DNA from: Chloroflexota bacterium
Lineage (GTDB): Bacteria; Chloroflexota; Dehalococcoidia; Bin125
Assembly (NCBI GenBank): GCA_026707335.1
Contig: JAPOXB010000001.1
Span: 1 to 23,853 of the forward strand
Length of the DNA stretch: 23,853 nt
Reading direction: 5' to 3'
Both the position numbers and the translations under genes were made by a program. Under the pieces are notes generated by a model that saw nothing but the letters and a program-made list of their open reading frames with translations, did not search any database and had not been told where the DNA came from. Shown here piece after piece: positions 7,602 to 13,789 of the stretch (the first letter of the stretch is position 1; each line of letters begins with the position of its first letter).

Positions 7602-9293
7602 ATGCCCAGCGACGCCCCGTCCGAAGACACCGGCGCGCCCGATCCCTGGGACGTGATCGTCGTGGGGGGCGGGCCGGGCGGCGCCGCGGCGGCCACGCTG
7701 CTGGCGCGGCGTGGATGGCGGGTGCTCTGCTGCGAGCGCGAACGCTTTCCCCGCGCGCACGTGGGCGAATCACTGCTGCCGGCGTCGCTGCCGATCCTCG
7801 ACGCGCTGGGCGTGCTGGAGGCGGTCGAGCGTGAGGGCTTCGTCGAGAAGCCCGGCGCGACGATGGTCTGGGGCCGCGACACGGCCCCCTGGTCGTGGTA
7901 CTTCCGCGAGACGAACCGCACCCACCCGCACTCGTACCAGGTCTGGCGCCCCCGCTTCGATCAGCTGCTGCTCGACAATGCGCGCGCCGCCGGCGTCGAG
8001 GTGCGGGAGGGATGCCGCGTCGCGGAGGTGCTCTTCGACGGCGAGCGGGCGATCGGCGTCCGCATCGCCGGGGAAGCAGCCGGCAGCGCCGAGGAGCGGG
8101 CGCGCTTCGTCGTCGACGCGAGCGGGCAGGCGGGGCTCATCGCCCGCGCGCAGTCGCTGCGCCGCTACGACGACGCCTTCCGCAACCTGGCCGTCTACGC
8201 CTACCACGAGGGCGCCGCCCACCTGCCGCCCCCCGACGCGGGCAACATCTTCATCGAGTCCACGAGCGATGGGTGGTGCTGGACGATCCCGCTGGGCGGC
8301 GGGCGCAACAGCGTGGGCGCCGTGGTCGACAGCGCGCGGGGGCAGCGCGGCATCGCCGAGCTCGGGACGGAGGGCTTCTACGAGGCGCAGTTGGCCCTGG
8401 CCCCGCGCACGGCGGCGCTGCTGGCCGGGGCGCGGCGCGTCGACGGACCGCACGTCGCGCGCGACTGGTCGTACGTCGCCGGGCGGCTGGCGGGGGAGGC
8501 GCACGTGCTCGTGGGCGACGCCGCCTGCTTCGTCGATCCGCTGTTCTCGTCGGGCGTGCACCTGGCGCTGTCGTCGGCGGTGCTGGCGGCGGCCTACGTG
8601 ACGACCTCGCTGCGCCGTCCCGAGATGGGCGCGGCCGCCGCGGCCGTCTACGCCGAGCTCTACCTCCAGCAGTACGGACACTTCCGGGAGCTGGCGCGCC
8701 TGTTCTACGCCAGCAACCGTTCCGTCGAGTCGTACTTCTGGGAGGCGCGCAAGATCATCGGCGACGACCGAGCGGGCACGCCGCGCGAGGCGTTCGTGCG
8801 GGCGGTGGCCGGGCAGCCGCCGCAGGGCTACGAGCGGGTCGTGCTGGAGCGCGGCGACGCCCCGGCCGGCTTCGCCGGCGACGTTCACGCGCTGGAGTCG
8901 GAGCGGGCGGCGCGCCGCCGCGCCTGGGACGCGGCGCTGTCGCACGGGCGTCCGCCGCCGGCGCTGCTGGCGGCGATCGCCCGGCCGTCGGCCGGAGTGC
9001 GAGTGGAACGCAAGCCGGTGCTGGAGGGCGGCGAGTTCCTCTGGGGCGACGTGCTGGTCAGCGGCAGCCGCCCGGAAGGAACCCCGATCAGCCCCCTGGT
9101 CGCCCGGCTGCTGGCGGCGCTGGACGGACGGCGCAGCCTGGCGGAGGCGCTGGATGATGTCGTGGCGGATCTGCCCGCCGATCGGGCGGGACGGATGGGC
9201 GCGCCGCTCCTCACGACGCTGGGCATCCTCTACGTCGACGGCGTGATCGACGGGCTCGACGCGGCGCTCGGAGTCTCTTGCGAGGGTAACTGA
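7602..9293 (+). CDS. FAD-dependent halogenase-like enzyme with an extra C-terminal domain
   Basis: 563-residue flavoprotein. The FAD-binding GGGPGG is at 22-27, followed by HVGESLLPASLPILDALG (53-70), the box shared by flavin-dependent halogenases and geranylgeranyl-reductase-like proteins. Lys83 in VEKPGATMVWG matches the Lys in the KxGATF-type segment of CndH-like halogenases. GWCWTIP (224-230) fits the WxWxIP halogenase signature. VGDAACFVDPLFSSGVHLA (304-322) is the second FAD motif. About residues 465-555 form an additional unit (PISPLVARLLAALDGRRSLAEAL, then LLTTLGILYVDGVI), which looks like a small winged-helix or PqqD-type domain. Halogenation is inferred, not shown; related monooxygenases share the fold. 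The stop codon overlaps the promoter of the next gene. Confidence 0.82.
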   Translation: MPSDAPSEDTGAPDPWDVIVVGGGPGGAAAATLLARRGWRVLCCERERFPRAHVGESLLPASLPILDALGVLEAVEREGFVEKPGATMVWGRDTAPWSWYFRETNRTHPHSYQVWRPRFDQLLLDNARAAGVEVREGCRVAEVLFDGERAIGVRIAGEAAGSAEERARFVVDASGQAGLIARAQSLRRYDDAFRNLAVYAYHEGAAHLPPPDAGNIFIESTSDGWCWTIPLGGGRNSVGAVVDSARGQRGIAELGTEGFYEAQLALAPRTAALLAGARRVDGPHVARDWSYVAGRLAGEAHVLVGDAACFVDPLFSSGVHLALSSAVLAAAYVTTSLRRPEMGAAAAAVYAELYLQQYGHFRELARLFYASNRSVESYFWEARKIIGDDRAGTPREAFVRAVAGQPPQGYERVVLERGDAPAGFAGDVHALESERAARRRAWDAALSHGRPPPALLAAIARPSAGVRVERKPVLEGGEFLWGDVLVSGSRPEGTPISPLVARLLAALDGRRSLAEALDDVVADLPADRAGRMGAPLLTTLGILYVDGVIDGLDAALGVSCEGN

Positions 9294-9297
9294 GACT
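9272..9297 (+). promoter_or_regulatory. Inverted repeat AGTCTC-N14-GAGACT upstream of the first alcohol dehydrogenase
   Basis: Perfect 6-bp half-sites, 20 bases centre to centre, end two bases before the -10-like TAGACT. The same half-sites with the same spacing occur at 10451-10476 before the duplicate gene, while the 14-base spacer matches at only 7 of 14 positions. This placement suits an operator. The first half-site lies within the last codons of the halogenase-like gene. Confidence 0.45.
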
Positions 9298-9299
9298 GC

Positions 9300-9305
9300 T
9301 AGACT
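9300..9305 (+). promoter_or_regulatory. Putative -10 element (TAGACT) of alcohol dehydrogenase copy 1
   Basis: TAGACT, 49 bases before the ATG at 9355. TTGCGA at 9278-9283 is a possible -35, 16 bases upstream. Just downstream, CGGCCC-CCGC-GGGCCG (9307-9322) can form a hairpin in the leader RNA, and the same hairpin is kept in copy 2. Confidence 0.5.
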
Positions 9306-9354
9306 GCGGCCCCCGCGGGCCGACTGCGCGCGGGTCAGTTGAGGGAGCAGATCA

Positions 9355-10434
9355 ATGCGAGCCGCCGTCTACAACGGACCACACCAGGAGCAGGTCTTCG
9401 AGGAACTCGACATCGCGGAGCCGATCGGGTACGAGGTACTCGTGCGCACGGCGGCCGCCGGGGTCTGCCACTCCGACCTGAAATTCGTCGATGGGCTCAT
9501 GCCGCTGGAGGCTCCGGCGGTCCTGGGGCACGAGTCGGCGGGCGTCGTGGAGGCGGTGGGGCCGAACGTGACCGAGGTCGCGCCGGGCGATCACGTCATC
9601 GCCTGCCTGTCGGTGTTCTGCGGCCGTTGCGACCGCTGTCTGACCGGCGAGACGTTCCTCTGCATGAAGCCACCGTCGCGCTCGCCCGAGGAGCCGCCGC
9701 GACTGTCGCTGAACGGGCAGGCCGTTGGGCAGTTCGTGAACGTCGGCGGGTTCGCGGAGCAGATGCTCCTGCACGAGAGCGGGGTCGTGCGGATCGACAC
9801 GGACGTGCCGTTCGACGCGGCGGCGCTGATCGGCTGCGGCGTGACGACGGGGATGGGCGCGGCCCTCAACACGGCCCGCGTCAGGCCCGGCTCGACGGTC
9901 GCGGTGTACGGCGCGGGCGGCGTCGGCCTCTCGGTGATGCAGGGCGCCCGCATCGCGGGGGCGCGGATGATCATCGCCGTGGACGTCGAGGAGCACAAGC
10001 TGCGCACGGCGCGCGAGCTGGCCGCCACGCACGGCGTCGACGCTTCGGCGGGTGACCCGGTGGAGCAGATCCGCGATCTGACGGGCGGCCAGGGCGTGGA
10101 TTACTCGTTCGAGGCGATCGGGCTCAAGCGCACGCTGCAGCAGGCCTGCGACTCGATCCGGAACGGCGGCATGACGACAGCGATCGGGGGGATCGAGCTG
10201 GACCAGAAGCTCGAGATCTCGGCCGAGTGGCTGTTCCAGCGGACGCTGGTGGGCTCCGCGCTGGGCTCGAACCACTTCAAGACCGACACGCCGAAGTACA
10301 TCGAGTTCTACCGCCAGGGGCGGCTGAAGCTGGACGAGATGGTGACGAGGCGCGGCCGGCTGGAAGACCTGAACGACGCGTTGGAGTCGATCCGGCGGCG
10401 GGAGGTCGCGCGGACCGTCCTGATGTTCGACTGA
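9355..10434 (+). CDS. Zinc-dependent alcohol dehydrogenase (MDR superfamily), tandem copy 1
   Basis: 359-residue medium-chain dehydrogenase oxidising an alcohol with NAD. Catalytic zinc ligands are Cys38 (GVCHSD), His59-Glu60 (GHESAG) and Cys161 (IGCGVTTG). The structural zinc site is Cys89, 92, 95 and 103 (CGRCDRC, then C after seven residues). The Rossmann motif GAGGVG is at 186-191, with Asp210 ending the second strand (IIAVD), which points to NAD rather than NADP. It resembles class III/S-nitrosothiol-reductase-like and aryl-alcohol dehydrogenases. By eye it differs from the neighbouring copy at about 62 of 359 positions (about 83% identity). GAGGGAGCAG precedes the ATG. The exact substrate is unknown. 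Confidence 0.95.
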   Translation: MRAAVYNGPHQEQVFEELDIAEPIGYEVLVRTAAAGVCHSDLKFVDGLMPLEAPAVLGHESAGVVEAVGPNVTEVAPGDHVIACLSVFCGRCDRCLTGETFLCMKPPSRSPEEPPRLSLNGQAVGQFVNVGGFAEQMLLHESGVVRIDTDVPFDAAALIGCGVTTGMGAALNTARVRPGSTVAVYGAGGVGLSVMQGARIAGARMIIAVDVEEHKLRTARELAATHGVDASAGDPVEQIRDLTGGQGVDYSFEAIGLKRTLQQACDSIRNGGMTTAIGGIELDQKLEISAEWLFQRTLVGSALGSNHFKTDTPKYIEFYRQGRLKLDEMVTRRGRLEDLNDALESIRRREVARTVLMFD

Positions 10435-10450
10435 CGCCGTCCGAGCCTGA

Positions 10451-10476
10451 AGTCTCGCGCTGGGGCATTTGAGACT
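10451..10476 (+). promoter_or_regulatory. Inverted repeat AGTCTC-N14-GAGACT upstream of the second alcohol dehydrogenase
   Basis: Same half-sites, same 14-base spacing and same distance to TAGACT as at 9272-9297, although half of the spacer bases differ. It lies in the gap between the two duplicated genes, so coding constraint does not explain it. Confidence 0.45.
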
Positions 10477-10478
10477 GC

Positions 10479-10484
10479 TAGACT
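10479..10484 (+). promoter_or_regulatory. Putative -10 element (TAGACT) of alcohol dehydrogenase copy 2
   Basis: TAGACT, 50 bases before the ATG at 10535, in the same setting as copy 1. The possible -35 TTGCGA of copy 1 is replaced by GCGCTG here, so the two promoters may differ in strength. Confidence 0.5.
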
Positions 10485-10534
10485 GCGGCCCCCGCGGGCC
10501 GACCGCGCGCGCGGGCCAGCCGAGGGAGCAACCA

Positions 10535-11614
10535 ATGCGAGCCGCCGTCTACCACGCACCCCACGAGGAGCAGGTCTTCCAGGAGGTCGACGTCGCGGAG
10601 CCGATTGGGCGCGAGGTGCTCGTGCGCACCGTCGCCAGCGGCGTCTGCCACTCCGACCTGCACTTCGTCGATGGACTCTGGCCCATCGAGGGTCCGGCGA
10701 TCCTGGGGCACGAGTCGGCCGGCATCGTGGAGGCCGTGGGACCGCACGTGACCGAGGTCGAGCCGGGCGATCACGTCATCGCCTGTCTGTCGGTCTTCTG
10801 CGGCCGCTGCGACCGCTGCCTGACCGGCGAGACGTACATCTGCGAGGACCGCCCGGTGCGGTCGCCCGAGGAGCCGCCGCGCCTCTCGCTGGACGGCAAG
10901 CCGGTGGCGCAGTTCGCGGAGGTCGGCGGCTACGCGGAGCAGATGCTCCTGCACGAGAGCGGCGTGGTGCCGATCGACAAGGACGTGCCCTTCGACATCG
11001 CGGCGCTGATCGGCTGCGGCGTGACGACGGGGGTGGGCGCGGCCCTCAACACGGCCCGCGTGACGCCCGGCTCGACGGTCGCCGTGTACGGCGCGGGCGG
11101 CGTGGGTCTCTCGGTGATTCAGGGGGCCCGCATCGCTGGGGCGCGGATGATCATCGCCGTGGACGTGGAGGAGCACAAGCTGCGCACGGCGCGCGACCTG
11201 GGCGCCACGCACAGCGTCGACGCCACCGCGGGCGACCCGGTGGAGCAGATCCGCGATCTGACGGGCGGCGGGGGCGTGGACTTCTCGTTCGAGGCGATCG
11301 GGCTCAAGCGCACGGTCGAGCAGGCCTTCCAGTCGATCCGCAACGGCGGCATGACGACGTCGATCGGGATGGTCCCGCTGGGCGAGAAGCTCGAGATCCC
11401 GGCCGAGTGGATCTACCAGCGGACGCTGGTGGGCTCCGCGCTGGGCTCGAACCACTTCAAGGTCGATATGCCGAACTACATCGAGTTCTACCGGCAGGGC
11501 CGGCTGAAGCTGGACGAGATGGTGACCAAGCGCGGCCGGCTGGAGGACCTGAACGACGCCTTCGAGTCGATCCGGCAGCGGGAGGTCTCGCGGACCGTCC
11601 TGATGTTCGACTGA
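10535..11614 (+). CDS. Zinc-dependent alcohol dehydrogenase (MDR superfamily), tandem copy 2
   Basis: 359-residue paralogue of the gene just upstream, with all zinc ligands and the NAD-binding motif conserved (GVCHSD, GHESAG, CGRCDRC, IGCGVTTG, GAGGVG, IIAVD). Differences cluster in the segment after the last structural Cys (CEDRPVRSP versus CMKPPSRSP), around residues 122-131, and at substrate-facing positions near 45-57. This would fit altered substrate preference, though that is inference. The ATG at 10535 was chosen over an earlier in-frame start (22 codons upstream) because it matches copy 1, has GAGGGAGCAA before it, and the earlier start would precede the -10 element. It can be transcribed alone from its own duplicated promoter. 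Confidence 0.95.
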   Translation: MRAAVYHAPHEEQVFQEVDVAEPIGREVLVRTVASGVCHSDLHFVDGLWPIEGPAILGHESAGIVEAVGPHVTEVEPGDHVIACLSVFCGRCDRCLTGETYICEDRPVRSPEEPPRLSLDGKPVAQFAEVGGYAEQMLLHESGVVPIDKDVPFDIAALIGCGVTTGVGAALNTARVTPGSTVAVYGAGGVGLSVIQGARIAGARMIIAVDVEEHKLRTARDLGATHSVDATAGDPVEQIRDLTGGGGVDFSFEAIGLKRTVEQAFQSIRNGGMTTSIGMVPLGEKLEIPAEWIYQRTLVGSALGSNHFKVDMPNYIEFYRQGRLKLDEMVTKRGRLEDLNDAFESIRQREVSRTVLMFD

Positions 11615-11645
11615 CGCGCCGTGTCGCGGCTGCGGTCCGCCTGCT

Positions 11646-11651
11646 TACCAT
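11646..11651 (+). promoter_or_regulatory. Possible -10 element (TACCAT) for the small membrane protein gene
   Basis: TACCAT, 46 bases before the ATG at 11698. It is a weaker match to the window's -10 pattern. Confidence 0.25.
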
Positions 11652-11697
11652 GCGGCGTAAGGCACGCATCCTCGCGTAGCCGCCGGCGAGCGGACGG

Positions 11698-11964
11698 ATG
11701 GTGGTCCGGATGGCAGTCAAGCCGGCACGTGTGATCAGCTTTCTCCAGCGCAACAGGCACACACCAGAACAGGCGCAGGCGGTCGTGGAGGTCGTCCAGG
11801 AGTCCCAGGACGACCTGGTGACGAAGTCTGACCTGACAGCGGCCCTCGACCTCATTGAGGCGAGGCTCCAGAACTGGATGCTCAAGCTGGTGGTTGCGCA
11901 AACCGCGCTATTCGTCACCATCGCGGTCGGAGCGATCGTGGTCGCCGGCGTGCTGTGGGGGTAA
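11698..11964 (+). CDS. Small coiled-coil protein with C-terminal membrane anchor
   Basis: 88-residue protein with no confident family. It has a charged, helical N-terminal two-thirds (TPEQAQAVVEVVQESQDDLVTKSDLTAALDLIEARLQNWM) with heptad-like spacing. One hydrophobic segment follows (about residues 63-87, LKLVVAQTALFVTIAVGAIVVAGVLWG), ending the protein. The layout recalls DUF1640/CCDC90-like small proteins, where KSDL..AL..LE.RL is common; this is a weak resemblance. Base composition is visibly less GC-rich than its neighbours, which may mean transfer. An ATG at 11710 (four codons later) is an alternative start. A protein of the same layout is encoded at 23424-23648. It sits alone between the dehydrogenase pair and a convergent OsmC-family gene. 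Confidence 0.7.
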   Translation: MVVRMAVKPARVISFLQRNRHTPEQAQAVVEVVQESQDDLVTKSDLTAALDLIEARLQNWMLKLVVAQTALFVTIAVGAIVVAGVLWG

Positions 11965-11980
11965 CCGCGAAACCCGGCGG

Positions 11981-12451
11981 CTAGCGCTCCGCCACCTCCG
12001 CCGAGCAGGTGACGTCGATCGCGTCCTTGACGCTCTCGTGCGCCGGGCAGGCCGCCGGGTGCACGCGCAGCGCGCGGTCGAACGCCTCACGCTGCCCGGC
12101 CGGGATCGACGCGTGGTAGGTCACGTGGATCTTCGTGATGCGAATGGTGTCGTTGCCCGTCCCCTCGATGGTCCCCTCGACGTCGGCGGTGTAGCTGGAT
12201 CGGTCGAACTCGACCTTGCGCGCGCTCAGCGCACGCGCGAACGTGCCGTACATTCAACCGCCGACCGCCGCCACGATGTGGTCCAGCGTGGCGGCGATGG
12301 GCGGGCCCTCGCCGACGCCGTAGTACTCGCGCAGGGCGCCTTGCACGCCGTACGGCACCGGCTCCGGCACGTCGCCCAGGTAGGCGTGGCGCAGGCCGTC
12401 CTGGAACTCCAAACGAGTCTTGCTGATGTAGGTGAAGCCGTCGTCCGGCAT
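11981..12451 (-). CDS. OsmC/Ohr-family peroxide reductase with in-frame TGA at the catalytic Cys (candidate selenoprotein)
   Basis: One continuous frame of 156 codons is interrupted only by a TGA at codon 66. Upstream are DVPEPVPYGVQGALREYYGV and PPIAATLDHIVAAVGG; downstream are MYGTFARALSARKV and a C-terminal HPAACPAHESVKDAI. OsmC proteins have the catalytic Cys in a LLAALGGC-type helix and a second Cys in a CPV-type motif. Here the TGA replaces the first and Cys135 is the second, 69 residues apart, close to the usual spacing of about 65. The rest of the gene looks intact. If TGA is read as selenocysteine, this is a Sec/Cys organic-hydroperoxide reductase. If not, it is a nonsense-interrupted gene or two short peptides (65 and 90 codons, with ATG directly after TGA). 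It has its own -10-like TAGCCT and a GGGAAGGGAG ribosome site. Confidence 0.75.
12218..12236 (-). promoter_or_regulatory. Hairpin downstream of the in-frame TGA (candidate bacterial SECIS)
   Basis: Beginning 18 bases after the TGA, the mRNA can form an 8-pair stem (one G-U pair) with the three-base loop UGA, which includes a G. The loop begins 26 bases after the TGA. This matches the general bacterial SECIS layout, a stem-loop just downstream with a G early in the loop. GC-rich DNA forms such stems easily, so this is supportive rather than decisive. Confidence 0.4.
12254..12256 (-). other. In-frame TGA codon at the OsmC catalytic Cys position (candidate Sec codon)
   Basis: The context is GGT-TGA-ATG, the reading frame is the same on both sides, and the residues before it (AAVGG) are those that precede the catalytic Cys in OsmC proteins. 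TGA is one base from the Cys codons TGC and TGT. Confidence 0.6.
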
Positions 12452-12481
12452 GGCGCGCTCCCTTCCCGGGAATCGACCCGC

Positions 12482-12487
12482 AGGCTA
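12482..12487 (-). promoter_or_regulatory. Putative -10 element (TAGCCT) for the OsmC-family gene
   Basis: TAGCCT on the minus strand, 30 bases before the ATG at 12451, in the gap after the enolase-type gene. It suggests independent transcription of the OsmC-family gene. Confidence 0.45.
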
Positions 12488-12506
12488 GCGGCTCGGACGA
12501 GAGCGG

Positions 12507-13595
12507 CTACTCAAGCGTCTCGATGTGCTCCCGCCGCAGGCGCTCCCAGTCGATCTCGTAACCGAGGCCGGGCTCGGTGGGGGCGTGCACGACGCCGCCG
12601 GTCATGTCGATCTCCTCGGCGAGGCCGTACTGCAAGTCGCCGGTGCAGGGGAAGAACTCGAAGAACTCGCAGTTGGGCACGGCCATCGTGACGTGCAGGT
12701 TGGCGACGTTGTTGAGCGAGTTGCCGCCGTGGTGGATCTCGCACTTCATGTTGAAGCCCTCGGCCAGGTGGCAGAGCCGCACCGTGGGCGTGATGCCGCC
12801 GGTCACCGCGACGTCGCCGCGCAGGTAGTCGGTGGCCTGCTGCGTGATCCACTGCGCCATGCCGTAGAAGCGGCCGGGCGCGTTCTCCGTCGACATGATG
12901 GGGATGTCGAGCTTCTGGTGCAGCTTGACGTAGTTGTAGACGTCCTCCGCGACGAGCGGATCCTCGTACCAGTAGAAGCCCAGGTCCTCGATGGCGCGGC
13001 CGACGCGCAGCGCGTCCTCGTACTGGTAGGCCCACATGGAGTCGAGCATCAGGATCATGTCGTCGCCGACGGCCTCCCGCACGGCGGCGCAGATCTCGAC
13101 GTCGGCGCGGGGCTCGGTGTGGGGGTGGATCTTGTGGGCGATCCAGCCAGCGTCGCGGAAGCGCAGCGCCTCCTCCTGATACTCCTCCGGGGTCTCCCAG
13201 TAGGCCGTGCTGGAGTAGACCGGCACCGACTCCTTGCACGTGCCCAGAAGCCGGTGGATGGGCTGGCCGGCGATCTTGCCGTTGATGTCCCAGAGGCAGA
13301 TGTCGATGGCGCCCATGACCGACGTGTGCAGCGAGTAGCTCATCTTCCAGAGGTCGCGCCAGATCGCGCCGATGTCCTGGGGGTCGCGGCCCATGACCGT
13401 GGGCTTGGCGTAGGCGATCAGGCTGCGGGCGTGGTACTGGGGCCGGCTGAGGAATGCGTGACCGCTGATCCCCTCGTCGGTCGACACCGTGACCACGCCG
13501 AGTTGGTCGTTCCCTCCGAAGCGTCTGCCGGCCCCGACCTGCCAGGCATCGACCGGCCAGTTCACGACCTGCACGGTGACGTTCGTGATCCGCAC
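12507..13595 (-). CDS. Mandelate racemase/muconate lactonizing enzyme family protein (enolase superfamily)
   Basis: 362-residue enolase-superfamily enzyme that removes a proton next to a carboxylate, typically for sugar-acid dehydration or racemisation. The capping domain is residues 1-115 and the barrel follows. Metal ligands are Asp185 (ILMLDSMW), Glu211 (WYEDPL) and Glu237 (MSTEN). The strand-2 base motif is Lys155-Ile-His157 (AHKIHPH). The His/Asp side has Asp261 (RGDVAVTGGITP) and His288-His289 (CEIHHGG), so it belongs to the MR subgroup. The sequence does not give a specific sugar acid. A TAGACT hexamer lies 75 bases upstream, divergent from the alcohol dehydrogenase at 13790. Several enolase paralogues per genome are typical of SAR202-like Chloroflexota (general knowledge). 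Confidence 0.92.
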   Translation of the reverse strand: MRITNVTVQVVNWPVDAWQVGAGRRFGGNDQLGVVTVSTDEGISGHAFLSRPQYHARSLIAYAKPTVMGRDPQDIGAIWRDLWKMSYSLHTSVMGAIDICLWDINGKIAGQPIHRLLGTCKESVPVYSSTAYWETPEEYQEEALRFRDAGWIAHKIHPHTEPRADVEICAAVREAVGDDMILMLDSMWAYQYEDALRVGRAIEDLGFYWYEDPLVAEDVYNYVKLHQKLDIPIMSTENAPGRFYGMAQWITQQATDYLRGDVAVTGGITPTVRLCHLAEGFNMKCEIHHGGNSLNNVANLHVTMAVPNCEFFEFFPCTGDLQYGLAEEIDMTGGVVHAPTEPGLGYEIDWERLRREHIETLE

Positions 13596-13670
13596 AGCGG
13601 CCTCCCATGCGCCGGCAGCGATGGCGGCGCGCTCGCCGTGCGCGACTAGGGATGCGCGCCCGGCCGGCGA

Positions 13671-13676
13671 AGTCTA
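13671..13676 (-). promoter_or_regulatory. Putative -10 element (TAGACT) for the enolase-superfamily gene
   Basis: TAGACT on the minus strand, 75 bases before the ATG at 13595, divergent from the plus-strand TAGCCT at 13758-13763. Confidence 0.35.
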
Positions 13677-13757
13677 TCCCACGATGACACGGGGGAGGTC
13701 CCTGTCGGGGCCCATCGCCCCGCCTCCCGATGTTTGCGGCCCACCCCCGGCGCCGAG

Positions 13758-13763
13758 TAGCCT
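13758..13763 (+). promoter_or_regulatory. Putative -10 element (TAGCCT) for the third alcohol dehydrogenase gene
   Basis: TAGCCT, 26 bases before the ATG at 13790, with a TTGCGG 18 bases upstream as a possible -35. This is one of the clearer promoters in the window, and it rules out the longer reading of this frame, which would start upstream of it. Confidence 0.5.
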
Positions 13764-13789
13764 GCCGCTCGCAATCGAAGGGGCGAGCC

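Larger units (their letters stand above)
9291..10434 (+). repeat. Tandem duplication, copy 1 (alcohol dehydrogenase with leader)
   Basis: Direct repeat with 10470-11614, offset about 1180 bases. The leader from TGAGACTGCTAGACTG through CCGCGGGCCGA is identical in both copies, and the coding parts are equally long (359 codons). Sequence similarity stops soon after the stop codons. Confidence 0.92.
10470..11614 (+). repeat. Tandem duplication, copy 2 (alcohol dehydrogenase with leader)
   Basis: Direct repeat of 9291-10434. The leader, including the -10 hexamer and the CGGCCC-CCGC-GGGCCG hairpin (10486-10501), is preserved, with a single one-base length change before the start codon. Confidence 0.92.

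Noticed and set aside
6159..7760. Long minus-strand open frame (533 codons) opposite the LLM monooxygenase
   Set aside because: Shadow of a clearly recognised gene; no motif, no ribosome site, composition typical of an antisense frame.
9307..9322. CGGCCC-CCGC-GGGCCG hairpin as an intrinsic terminator
   Set aside because: It lies downstream of the -10 element in the leader of the dehydrogenase and has no T-run. It is kept only as a leader feature of the duplication.
12254..12451. Independent 65-residue protein ending at the TGA
   Set aside because: Its frame continues unchanged after the TGA with the second half of an OsmC protein, so it is the front half of one gene rather than a separate protein.
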